A stretch of DNA of 11,687 bases from CAVTZP01 sp964456815 (GTDB lineage: Bacteria > Chloroflexota > Dehalococcoidia > Dehalococcoidales > BS750m-G39), in NCBI GenBank assembly GCA_964456815.1, contig CAYWCO010000031.1, positions 1 through 11,687 of the forward strand, given 5' to 3'. Shown in pieces: positions 1 to 7,198 of this stretch. The translations under genes were made by a program, and so were the position numbers. The notes under the pieces are model-generated. The model saw only the letters and a program-made list of their open reading frames with translations, made no database searches and was not told the origin of the DNA. The first letter of the stretch is position 1. The number at the start of each line of letters is the position of its first letter.

Positions 1-8
1 CCCCAAGG

Positions 9-96
9 GGGGTGTCCAAGAGGGACGAAGTCCCTCTTCAGAAAAATCTTCCCCCTCTCCAAGAGTGGAGAGGGGGATACAGGGGGTGAGGTTGAT
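9..96. repeat. Intergenic double-hairpin repeat, copy 1
   Basis: This is the first of two direct copies of a dispersed repeat; the other lies at 7199-7289, and hand alignment gives roughly 85 percent identity with three gap positions. It holds two perfect stem-loops. The first has a 9-bp stem (18-26 with 30-38) and a 3-nt loop. The second has a 12-bp stem (50-61 with 66-77) and a 4-nt loop. They are followed by a conserved tail ending in GAGGTTGAT. No terminal inverted repeat, target duplication or coding capacity is visible, so it resembles a REP-like or MITE-like intergenic unit. The tail probably contributes part of the -35 element of the following gene. Confidence 0.8.
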
Positions 97-121
97 GGGG
101 AAGCGCCAGCTATGCTATATT
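92..121 (+). promoter_or_regulatory. Putative extended -10 promoter of the MBL-fold gene
   Basis: A -35-like TTGATG (92-97) is separated by 18 nt from TATATT (116-121), which is preceded by the extended -10 motif TGc. Five of the six -35 bases belong to the end of the upstream repeat. The expected transcription start is about 127-130, at the ATG at 130, so the mRNA would be leaderless and the ATG at 112 would not be transcribed. This is prediction from sequence only. Confidence 0.45.
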
Positions 122-129
122 TATACGAA

Positions 130-768
130 ATGGATATCAGGTGGCTAGGTCATTCCTGCTTCAGAATTAAGGGCAGTCGCGCCACAATTGTTACTGACCC
201 CTATTCAAAGGAGCTGGGTTACTCGCTGGGCAAGCCTACTGCCCGTATTGTAACGGTGAGCCATGAGCACCCGGGACATAGCTATGTTGAGGGGGTTGGC
301 GGTCAGCCGAGGGTGGTCAGCCGAGCCGGTGAGTATGAAATCAGTGACGTCCTGATTATCGGGATAGCCACCTTTCATGATGGGGAGGGGGGTAAGAAGC
401 GGGGTAAAAATATTGTCTACCTTATGGAGATAGACGAGGTAGCGGTATGCCACCTTGGTGACCTGGGGCATGTGCTTAACAATGAGCAGATTGAGGATAT
501 AGGCAATGTGGATGTGCTGCTACTTCCGGTGGGCGGGGTGTCCACGATAAATGCCCCGATGGCTGCCGAGGTAGTGAGGCAGCTTGAGCCCAAGGTTGTA
601 ATTCCGATGCATTACAAAACGCCGGCGCTAAAGTGGGAGCTGGAGCCGGTGGATAGATTCCTTAAGGAGATAGGGGCAAAGCAGGTCAATTCTGAGCCTA
701 AACTCTCCGTCACCAAGTCAAACCTCCCCGCCAGTTCGCAGGTCTTCCTGCTTGATTATCCCCACTAA
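130..768 (+). CDS. MBL-fold metallo-hydrolase, UPF0173/PF13483-like
   Basis: This 212-residue protein of the metallo-beta-lactamase fold has the layout of the UPF0173/UlaG-like group (Lactamase_B_3). The N-terminus (MDIRWLGHSCF) and the TDPY at 22-25 are typical. The metal-motif region reads HEHPGH at 45-50, so the Asp of the canonical HxHxDH is replaced by Gly. Other candidate ligands are His83, His108, Asp111, His114 and His161 (MHYKT). No signal peptide is seen, so it is probably cytoplasmic. The substrate cannot be told from sequence. I chose the ATG at 130 because it matches the usual family N-terminus and because a -10 element overlaps the alternative ATG at 112, which would add six residues. 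Neither start has a good Shine-Dalgarno. The gene converges with the surface-protein gene downstream, with 5 nt between the stops. The fold is confident; activity is open because of the Asp-to-Gly change. Confidence 0.85.
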   Translation: MDIRWLGHSCFRIKGSRATIVTDPYSKELGYSLGKPTARIVTVSHEHPGHSYVEGVGGQPRVVSRAGEYEISDVLIIGIATFHDGEGGKKRGKNIVYLMEIDEVAVCHLGDLGHVLNNEQIEDIGNVDVLLLPVGGVSTINAPMAAEVVRQLEPKVVIPMHYKTPALKWELEPVDRFLKEIGAKQVNSEPKLSVTKSNLPASSQVFLLDYPH

Positions 769-773
769 GTCCC

Positions 774-3632
774 CTAGAGCTTCGATACCTTTATTACCAG
801 TATCATCATGGTTATTAGCATCATTATCATGGTGAGGAGAAAGGCAAGGAACATGGCGCCGCCTGCTGGCACGATCCACTCTGTCCAGTCGAAGGTGTCT
901 GGAGAGGGTGGCTGGGATGACTCTGGCGGCGGCACTGATGAGGTTGTTGGGAGTGGCTCAGTGGTAAAGGCACTAACTGCACTCCAGGGACTAGAAGTAT
1001 TGGAGCTGACAGCCCTTACCTTCCAGTAGTAGGTGGTATCATAGTCCAGTTCTATGTTAGCCTGCCAGGCAGTGGTGGGCAGGGCGAAGGTGCCGGTCTT
1101 TAAGATGGTGGGGTTGTCAACGGCAGACTTGGTGGATACGACCAGTTCGTAGCCATCGGCGCCAGCTACAGCACTCCACTGGAATATTGGTTTTACCGGA
1201 ACGCCGCCGGCGCCGGCTTCAGGACTCTCCAGCTGTGGGGCATAGGCCTCGGTGCCAAAGCTGGTAGTAAACGACCATTTATCTGACCAATGGCTTAATA
1301 CCGGCTCGGTGACTCTCACCCGCCAATGGTAGGTGGTAGTCGGGTCAAGGGCGGGCAGTTGCGCTGAGCTGGCTCTGGTATTCCCCTCAAAGCCGGCGGG
1401 GACGCTTGAGAACTCGTTGTCGTAATCAAGCTGCCACTTATACTCGGTGGCACCCGGTAGTGTGTCCCAGTCAAGGCTTATATTCTTAACCGTATCATTG
1501 ATAATCATGCCCATGCCTGTTGCCTCATCGGCGGGTAGGGTAAGGGTGATAGGCTGGGCCAGGCTGTCAATATAGGTAATCAGGCTGGTGTTAGTGCTGT
1601 CAACCGACCACAACTGGTTACCAGATAGCCATAGTCCAACGAGGGTAGCCCCATCGTCAAGCCCTCTGGTTACGGTTTCAAAGGTTGGTCCCAGTGGGTA
1701 TGTCGGGTTGAGGCAGCGCTCCATGCCACCGTTGGCCTTGAAGTTGGTGGCATATAGCGTTCCCTCTGCCGGGGCTAGTAACTGGCCAATCATGCCGGAG
1801 GCGGGGCTATCTATATTTTCCCACTTGTCACTCCTGCCAACGATAAAGCGGTAAATGCCCTCATCGGCACTGTCGCTGGCAGCATAGACGGTGTTATTGT
1901 CGGCATAGTCGGGGTCAAAGGCAACGCTTATATTGCCGCTCAGGGGCTTTGAGGTAGCATCCTGAGGCAGTGACTCAAATGATGAGCCATTATCCTCAGA
2001 CCAGAATACCCAGCCATCGCTATTTCCGACCAGGATGGTCTTATCCTTAGCATAGTCGGGTGAGGTGGCTATGGAGTTTAAGGACTGGCCGCCAGCTATC
2101 TCCCCCTCGTAGTAACTCAGGCCACTATTGTTGCTGAGGTAGACCAGCCCGTTACTGCCGTCAAAGCTGCCGACGAACAGGGTGGTGTTATCAACCACCG
2201 CCCAGGTGTTAATCTGGAAGTGGGCGAGCCGGCGGCCAAAGGTTTGACCGTTATCCACTGACTTCCATATTGCCGGATTGCCGTTGCTGGTGCCGGAGAT
2301 GAATACTATCTCGTTATCGATATCGTATTGTGGGGGCAGCCGGACACCCTCGATAGTATCTATATCAGCCATGGAGCTGGAGAGCACCCTTTCCCATCTT
2401 TTTTCGCTGAGGCTGCGCCACAGGCTGTGCTCACCACCAAAGGTAAGCATAAACATGGTTTCATCCTCGCTATAGACGGGGGAGGGTGCCAGGTCAACAA
2501 TGTCACTAAGCGTGGTATCAATCAGGCTTAGCTGGTTCCAGGTAATACCGCCGTCGGTGGTACAGGAGAAGGCGCTGTCGGCGCCGCTGGTGGCAGCGTA
2601 TATCTTGTCTGAAGCCATAGCGATATAGGTCTTAGACTCTCCGGTCGGTGGTTTGGTGCTTAGCTGCCAGTTTCTGCCGCCGTCGCTGCTGAGGTAGACC
2701 TCGGCACTGGCGGCAGCACCGACGGTGAGGTTAGCCTTTGTCGTATATCCGCTAACTGCCAGCCCGGTGACATCAAAGCCGATATTAAGGCCGGTGGCTG
2801 CCGAGTTTTTCACCCTGTAGACATCACCCTTGCCCGCCCCGCTATCAATAGCGACAAAGTAGCTGGCAATTATGCTTGGGTCGTAGTCCTCAGGGAAGGC
2901 GATGCTGGCTGAGAGCGGCACCAGGTTGTTGATTTTAGCATTAGCTATAGTCGCTCCCCACCCCCCGCCGCCAAAGTCAGTGGTAATAAAGGTATTGGTT
3001 TCATCACTGACTACGGCTATTATTTGACGGTCGGCAGTATAATTCGGCGAAAAGGCTAACCCGTAGACGTCATAGTTGCCCAGGCTGGTGTCTGTCCAGG
3101 TGAACGGGGGAGCGTCCTCCAGAAGGTAGATACCGCCATACTCACCGTTATCGGTGTCTCTGGTGCCGACGACAATAATGTTGTTAAACAGTATATTGAC
3201 ATCTAAAGAGGTGATTTCTATATTGTTAGCTCCCGCCCCACCCGGTGTCGGCAGGGCGATGAATTTACTGACGCCGTCGGCTGACTTATAAACATGGGAC
3301 GAGGTGGCATAGTAAACAACATCATCCGGAGCGATGGCTATATCAACTATGGTGTCCTGAACCTTGCCGATGGCTGACCAGCTATAGCCGTTGTCGGTGG
3401 ACTGGTACAGGGTATAGGTCAGCCCCTTGCCGTAGGCATAAATTGTGCCGTTAGAAGCGATGGTCAGGTGCTGGATATCCGAGCCAGAAGCCAGCACCCA
3501 ACCCCCCGCCTTGCCCTGGGTGGGGATATTGACCCTGGACCATTTCACTGTGTCCGGGTCGGCAAAGACCGGGGAGGTCGGGATGAGCAATAATATTACC
3601 AGTAGCCCCAGAGCAGATGCTATTTTTGCCAT
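774..3632 (-). CDS. Secreted, membrane-anchored Asp-box beta-propeller protein with two FN3-like domains
   Basis: This 952-residue protein has a signal peptide at about 1-24 (hydrophobic core, cleavage likely after VFA). A long propeller region (about 50-660) follows. Asp-box motifs (SxDxGxxW/F) lie near 78-85, 116-123, 217-225, 315-322, 358-365, 458-465 and 545-552. Between them recurs a second motif, S/D-P-x-Y-x-x-D (195, 384, 524, 573). Two fibronectin-III-like modules follow at about 695-790 and 797-891, each ending in a YxWxVR...WS...FTT pattern. A Pro/Ser-rich linker (892-917) leads to a membrane helix at about 919-947. The protein should sit outside the membrane, anchored at its C-terminus. 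Asp-box propellers occur in sialidases, but I see no sialidase catalytic set; a structural or S-layer role is more likely. It is a diverged tandem paralogue of the next gene upstream in transcription order. The only start is ATG 3632, which lacks a Shine-Dalgarno and has a -10-like box 9 nt away. Confidence 0.88.
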   Translation of the reverse strand: MAKIASALGLLVILLLIPTSPVFADPDTVKWSRVNIPTQGKAGGWVLASGSDIQHLTIASNGTIYAYGKGLTYTLYQSTDNGYSWSAIGKVQDTIVDIAIAPDDVVYYATSSHVYKSADGVSKFIALPTPGGAGANNIEITSLDVNILFNNIIVVGTRDTDNGEYGGIYLLEDAPPFTWTDTSLGNYDVYGLAFSPNYTADRQIIAVVSDETNTFITTDFGGGGWGATIANAKINNLVPLSASIAFPEDYDPSIIASYFVAIDSGAGKGDVYRVKNSAATGLNIGFDVTGLAVSGYTTKANLTVGAAASAEVYLSSDGGRNWQLSTKPPTGESKTYIAMASDKIYAATSGADSAFSCTTDGGITWNQLSLIDTTLSDIVDLAPSPVYSEDETMFMLTFGGEHSLWRSLSEKRWERVLSSSMADIDTIEGVRLPPQYDIDNEIVFISGTSNGNPAIWKSVDNGQTFGRRLAHFQINTWAVVDNTTLFVGSFDGSNGLVYLSNNSGLSYYEGEIAGGQSLNSIATSPDYAKDKTILVGNSDGWVFWSEDNGSSFESLPQDATSKPLSGNISVAFDPDYADNNTVYAASDSADEGIYRFIVGRSDKWENIDSPASGMIGQLLAPAEGTLYATNFKANGGMERCLNPTYPLGPTFETVTRGLDDGATLVGLWLSGNQLWSVDSTNTSLITYIDSLAQPITLTLPADEATGMGMIINDTVKNISLDWDTLPGATEYKWQLDYDNEFSSVPAGFEGNTRASSAQLPALDPTTTYHWRVRVTEPVLSHWSDKWSFTTSFGTEAYAPQLESPEAGAGGVPVKPIFQWSAVAGADGYELVVSTKSAVDNPTILKTGTFALPTTAWQANIELDYDTTYYWKVRAVSSNTSSPWSAVSAFTTEPLPTTSSVPPPESSQPPSPDTFDWTEWIVPAGGAMFLAFLLTMIMMLITMMILVIKVSKL

Positions 3633-3641
3633 GCGGCAAAA

Positions 3642-3670
3642 ATTCGAGTCCTCTGTTGGTTGAAAGTCAA
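3642..3670 (-). promoter_or_regulatory. Putative promoter of the shorter surface-protein gene
   Basis: On the minus strand, TTGACT (3665-3670) lies 17 nt from a weak -10-like TCGAAT (3642-3647). The -10 ends 9 nt before the ATG, so the transcript would have almost no leader, which fits the missing Shine-Dalgarno. The promoter lies just beyond the hairpin that ends the upstream gene, so this gene may be transcribed independently of its paralogue. The -10 match is poor. Confidence 0.35.
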
Positions 3671-3671
3671 T

Positions 3672-3695
3672 AGGGTATAAAGAAAGGGTATAAAG
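3672..3695. repeat. Tandem 11-bp direct repeat beside a -35 element
   Basis: AGGGTATAAAG occurs at 3672-3682 and again at 3685-3695, separated by AA (13-bp period). The pair fills the gap between the hairpin at 3696-3724 and the putative -35 of the shorter surface-protein gene. It could be a pair of operator half-sites or simply part of the T-rich (minus strand) stretch after the terminator hairpin. The repeat itself is certain; the function is not. Confidence 0.5.
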
Positions 3696-3724
3696 GAGAG
3701 CCCCCCGCTTAGCGGGGGGCTCTC
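3696..3724 (-). terminator. Strong hairpin between the two surface-protein genes
   Basis: A perfect 13-bp GC-rich stem (3696-3708 with 3712-3724) with a TTA loop lies 38 nt downstream of the stop codon of the longer surface-protein gene. On the minus strand it is followed by T-rich but interrupted sequence (CTTTATACCCTTTCTTTATA), not a clean T-run. It may act as an intrinsic terminator, a partial terminator that sets the ratio of the two products, or a 3' stabiliser of the upstream mRNA. Confidence 0.65.
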
Positions 3725-3762
3725 GAAGTATCCGGCCTTAGGTGTTACCCTTTATTCATTCC

Positions 3763-6700
3763 TTAGGGAGTTCTGCGGGTGCTGAATATAAGGGCGACTA
3801 CCGCAATCACCAGAATGGCGCCGATAATGACCACAGCCCAAATCCAGGCCGGGCTTATCGTTGGGGTCTCCACTATAACTGGTGGAGCTAGCTCTTCTGG
3901 CGAGATTGAGGTCCTGAAGGCAACAATACTCTGGACACTGGAGGTCGGGGCGGTTGCCCTGACTGCAGCGTAGTAGTCGGTGTCGTATTCCAGCTCAACT
4001 GGACCGAAAGCACTTGTGGCCAGTGTAACTGGAGTTCCGGCTACCGGCGAAGTCAGAGCAGCATCAGTAGCTACGATGAGCTCGTACTCAGTAACCCCGG
4101 ACATTGGTGCCCAGCTGAGGGCGCAATCCGGCTTCACACCCTGGTCGCCACCTTGTGGGCTTGTCCATATCGGACCAGCGTGTGGTGGCGTGATGACGCC
4201 CGAAGACGCCTCAATGGAGATGAAGACCGGGTCAGACCAGGCGCTACCAATAAGGTCAGTGCTGACCTGGTTGATGGCCATTATCTGGATACCGTATTCC
4301 ACACCACCCAGGAAGGTGTAGTTGATGTCAGGAGCCAAAGCTGCACCGGGATAGACCGCATTGCTCGGCACGCTGGGTACCGGCATAGCAGCGGTAGGAG
4401 CCATTATCGCTCCAGGGAAGCCCTGTGCCTTCTCGTAGATGGCAAACATGTAGTTGGTAGCCAGACCAGTGCCTGTGCCCACGGCGCTCCAGCTAAACGG
4501 TAGTGTTGATGCACGCCCGGTTACCGGGTCAACCGTTATCACGGCGCCGCTAGCCGGTGTGCTGATGGTCGTCGCGGATGTGGCATAGTAGTCATTGTAG
4601 GCAAACAGGTTGACGGTGTTATCGGAGGCGTAGCACTTGTTCTGAGCCACGTCAAAGAAGTTCACCGCCGGAGCTGCAGGCTGGTCCATGGTACCCCAGG
4701 TCGGGACTAGATCGCCAACGGCAAGGTGCGGGGCAAGGGTTCGGTCGCAGCCATTGGCTGCACCCATGCCGTAGAGGGCGCCGTTGCTCATGCCCATGCC
4801 GACTATTGCGTCAAGAGTGGCATTCGGGTTGGCTATGCTCTCCCACAGGAATTCAACGCCAACCTGGAGCCTGAAGATACCGTTGTTGCTACCAGTTATA
4901 TCACCGGCGTAGATGAAGCCGTTCTCGGCATAGCCCTCATCGGGTATGACCACGTAGTTACCGGTGGGAGTAAGACCGGGTGGCAGCTGGGCGAAGGTCT
5001 CGCCGCCATCGGTTGAGATGGAGGCGCCTCCAGCCGTGCCGCCCACCAGGACATCCCCGCCGGGGGCGGGTATTACCGAGAAGATATTACCGACAAAAGC
5101 CGGTCTCGCCGAGCTCCACACCGAGCCGCCATTGGTGCTCTTAAAGACGTTAGTGGCAAAGGCTGTATAGAGTACCTTGGAGCTCTCTACCGACATAAAT
5201 CTCAGGGCTGCACCTATTACCGGCGCGGAGCGGGTGCTGAAGATGGCGCCGCCGTCATAGGAGGCATAGAGCCTGTTAGCCACCGTGTTGGTTTCGGCGA
5301 AGTAGATTTCAGGGGCGTCCGCCCAGGTGGCTTTGTTGATGGCGAGTACGCCAGCAGCGCCGGTGAAGCAGAATATTCGCTTCCAGGTGAATGGCGCTGG
5401 CGCGGAGGGTGTCTCCCACAGGCTCAGGTCAGCGCCGTCATCGGTAGCCATAAACAGCTTGGCGCCGTCCGGCGACAGGGCGATGCCGTCAATCTTTAGA
5501 ACGGTGTTAGCCGCGTCATTGGTGTCTATCAGCGCCTCCTGGTTAAAGGTGTTGCCGGCATCGGTTGATACCGAAAAGGCGCTCTGAAGACCAGCACCGG
5601 CATCGGTGGTGCCGCAGTAAACCGTGCTGTCCGCGGAGAATGTAGGTGACACGCGGACATAAGCCCAGCTGGTATCGGTGATAACAGCCGTACCACCCGT
5701 TGGCGGCTTGAAGCTGGGGTACCAGGAGGGCATGTTGCTTGTCATCTGTGTGGTTGACCACACCTGGGTGGCGAGACTAGCAACGGCTGCCGGCTGCGTG
5801 AACATCTGCCCGGCAAACAGGGTGCCGTTGGCAGTATCGCCGGCGTAGGCTATGCTTCTAACCTGGGTGCCAGCCATCCCCAGCTCACGGGTAACGAGGA
5901 GGCTGTCGCAGCGCCAGACACCACCAGCGGTTGCACCGAAGGTGGCGACGGAGGCAAATGCCCTCTCGAAGCCGGGGGTGATGTCAAAGTTGGAGGGCAC
6001 GGCGATATCGCCGAACATGACGCTGTCACCAGCCGCTGGCAGTACATAGTCGGCAGCAACGATGGGTGTGCCGGCAGGGTTATCGAGGGTTACGGCAGCA
6101 TGTATCTCTGTCGGAGCGGCGACGCTGTAGTTCTGGACGTTGAGGGTGTAAAGGAAGGTATTGGGTGTAGCCTCAGTGTAGATACCGAAGATGATGCGGT
6201 CGCCGACGAAGTTGGGCGAGAACTCGCAGGCTACGAAGTCGCCATGGGTGCCGGTGGCGTTTATAAAGCCAAGGTCATCGGCAACCGTCCAGGTGGCGGT
6301 TTCGCCCAGAATCTGCAGGCTGCCCCCAGCGAAAGCAGGAGTAGTGTCCTCGGCGGTGGCAACCATGTAGTCCCTGCTGTAGATGGTGCCGCCGCGGGCG
6401 GGACCGACCTTCAGGTCTGTGACTCGCAGGGCGTTAGCCACACCGCTGTTATTAAGACCGGGAAGGGTTGCCCAGGTAACGCCGCCGTCGGTGGAGATGT
6501 AGACGACGTCATCAGCGGCACCGCCAGCATCAAAACAGGATACGGCGAGGACGTCCGGGTTGTCGGGGGCAACGGCGACGTTCCCCGGCGGCATAGCAAG
6601 GGCGCCGGGTACAGCCGCTAGCCCGTTCCAGGTCTGGCCGCCGTCGGCTGACTTGTATATGGCGTTAGCCAAAGTCAGGTTCACGTTGCCGTCAATGGCG

Positions 6701-6915
6701 TACATGGTCATGCCGTCGGGGCCTATGGCGATTTCGGTGACGTCGGTGCCGTTAGCCAGCATATTGAACGGGAGAACACTCGGCGTCGGCTGTCCTACCC
6801 ACGCCATGTTGCCCTCGTCCGCCTTTACATTGGTCGGCAGTAAGGCAAACGCCAGGGTAAACACCAGTACCAGGGCTAAGCCTGCACTTATTATTTTATA
6901 TAGTTTAGTTTTCAT
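3763..6915 (-). CDS. Large secreted, membrane-anchored Asp-box beta-propeller protein (S-layer-like candidate)
   Basis: This 1050-residue protein has a lipophilic signal peptide at about 1-32 (KLYK basic start, hydrophobic core, cleavage likely after VKA). Asp-box motifs lie near 88-96, 140-148, 449-457, 551-559, 592-600 and 633-641, indicating one or more beta-propellers over about 40-780. SP-x-F-x-x-D motifs recur at 233 and 423. A module at about 785-900 and a clearer FN3-like one at about 912-1003 follow. A short Pro-rich linker, a membrane helix (about 1024-1044) and a basic RRTP tail end the protein. The architecture matches the next gene downstream (shorter paralogue), though the sequences have diverged. 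From memory, a BNR/Asp-box protein is the proposed S-layer subunit of Dehalococcoides; that analogy is the basis for the S-layer suggestion. The start is fixed by an in-frame TAA three codons upstream. The gene has a strong promoter and a long leader with a small ORF. Confidence 0.88.
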   Translation of the reverse strand: MKTKLYKIISAGLALVLVFTLAFALLPTNVKADEGNMAWVGQPTPSVLPFNMLANGTDVTEIAIGPDGMTMYAIDGNVNLTLANAIYKSADGGQTWNGLAAVPGALAMPPGNVAVAPDNPDVLAVSCFDAGGAADDVVYISTDGGVTWATLPGLNNSGVANALRVTDLKVGPARGGTIYSRDYMVATAEDTTPAFAGGSLQILGETATWTVADDLGFINATGTHGDFVACEFSPNFVGDRIIFGIYTEATPNTFLYTLNVQNYSVAAPTEIHAAVTLDNPAGTPIVAADYVLPAAGDSVMFGDIAVPSNFDITPGFERAFASVATFGATAGGVWRCDSLLVTRELGMAGTQVRSIAYAGDTANGTLFAGQMFTQPAAVASLATQVWSTTQMTSNMPSWYPSFKPPTGGTAVITDTSWAYVRVSPTFSADSTVYCGTTDAGAGLQSAFSVSTDAGNTFNQEALIDTNDAANTVLKIDGIALSPDGAKLFMATDDGADLSLWETPSAPAPFTWKRIFCFTGAAGVLAINKATWADAPEIYFAETNTVANRLYASYDGGAIFSTRSAPVIGAALRFMSVESSKVLYTAFATNVFKSTNGGSVWSSARPAFVGNIFSVIPAPGGDVLVGGTAGGASISTDGGETFAQLPPGLTPTGNYVVIPDEGYAENGFIYAGDITGSNNGIFRLQVGVEFLWESIANPNATLDAIVGMGMSNGALYGMGAANGCDRTLAPHLAVGDLVPTWGTMDQPAAPAVNFFDVAQNKCYASDNTVNLFAYNDYYATSATTISTPASGAVITVDPVTGRASTLPFSWSAVGTGTGLATNYMFAIYEKAQGFPGAIMAPTAAMPVPSVPSNAVYPGAALAPDINYTFLGGVEYGIQIMAINQVSTDLIGSAWSDPVFISIEASSGVITPPHAGPIWTSPQGGDQGVKPDCALSWAPMSGVTEYELIVATDAALTSPVAGTPVTLATSAFGPVELEYDTDYYAAVRATAPTSSVQSIVAFRTSISPEELAPPVIVETPTISPAWIWAVVIIGAILVIAVVALIFSTRRTP

Positions 6916-6990
6916 CGACCTTTAGAATTTCCTCCTTGTAAGGATTATGTCCCCAAAGACAAAAGTATATCCCTCGTCCCGGAGACCAGG

Positions 6991-7044
6991 TTATTTTGGG
7001 TTTCGGTTTGTTTTCATTTCGCTCCCCTTGCGGGTCCTTGTCAT
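6991..7044 (-). CDS. Putative 17-residue leader peptide (MTRTRKGSEMKTNRNPK)
   Basis: A short ORF (ATG at 7044, TAA at 6991) begins 7 nt after AAAGGAGG, the best Shine-Dalgarno of any gene in the window, and about 23 nt after the predicted transcription start. The peptide is strongly basic (three Arg and three Lys in 17 residues) and has no hydrophobic segment, so it is not a signal peptide. Its stop codon is directly followed by a small stem-loop, and the surface-protein ATG lies 75 nt further on in a different segment with a poorly spaced Shine-Dalgarno. The layout resembles a regulatory leader ORF. It could also be a fossil 5' end of an older gene copy, because its internal GAAATGAAAACAAAC resembles the start region of the surface-protein gene. 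Expression is unproven; I do not recognise the peptide. Confidence 0.5.
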   Translation of the reverse strand: MTRTRKGSEMKTNRNPK

Positions 7045-7050
7045 AAAACC

Positions 7051-7059
7051 ACCTCCTTT
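7051..7059 (-). promoter_or_regulatory. Near-ideal ribosome binding site of the leader ORF
   Basis: AAAGGAGGT on the minus strand is a nearly full complement of the 16S rRNA 3' end. From the end of GGAGG, 7 nt separate it from the leader ORF's ATG. This site is what makes the 17-codon ORF credible. Confidence 0.7.
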
Positions 7060-7073
7060 CCAAGATTTCCTCT

Positions 7074-7101
7074 ATAATAGCACAAATCCTGTGTTTGTCA
7101 A
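7074..7101 (-). promoter_or_regulatory. Strong extended -10 promoter of the leader/surface-protein transcript
   Basis: On the minus strand a perfect -35 TTGACA (7096-7101) is followed after 16 nt by TATTAT (7074-7079), preceded by the extended -10 TGc. Shifting one base gives ATTATA with a 17-nt spacer. The predicted start is near 7067, giving a leader of about 150 nt before the surface-protein ATG. The strength fits an abundant protein. Confidence 0.75.
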
Positions 7102-7161
7102 GTCCTCATGTCCCCTTCCATATACAACGAAGCGCTGTCCATTTGCTTAGTCTGAAGGGCT

Positions 7162-7185
7162 AAAAAGGGGCGCTAACCTCTCTTA
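7162..7185. repeat. Degenerate fragment of the intergenic repeat
   Basis: AAAAAGGGGCGCTAACCTCT and the bases just after it resemble the first hairpin of repeat copy 2 (AAGAGGGGCGTTAGCCCCTC), but the pairing is largely lost. It lies about 14 bp before copy 2 in the same orientation. It is probably a decayed partial copy, though it is short enough that chance similarity is possible. Confidence 0.4.
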
Positions 7186-7198
7186 AACTCTCCTATTT

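Noticed and set aside
112..129. Upstream ATG of the MBL gene adding MLYLYE
   Set aside because: It overlaps a good extended -10 element and extends beyond the usual family N-terminus; the GGGG upstream is repeat-derived.
6100..6621. Plus-strand open frame of 173 codons inside the longer surface-protein gene
   Set aside because: Gly/Val-rich shadow of the real coding strand, no ribosome site, no domain.
774..6915. Sialidase function for the Asp-box proteins
   Set aside because: Asp-boxes alone are structural; I see no arginine triad or FRIP-like motif, and the architecture is that of anchored surface proteins.
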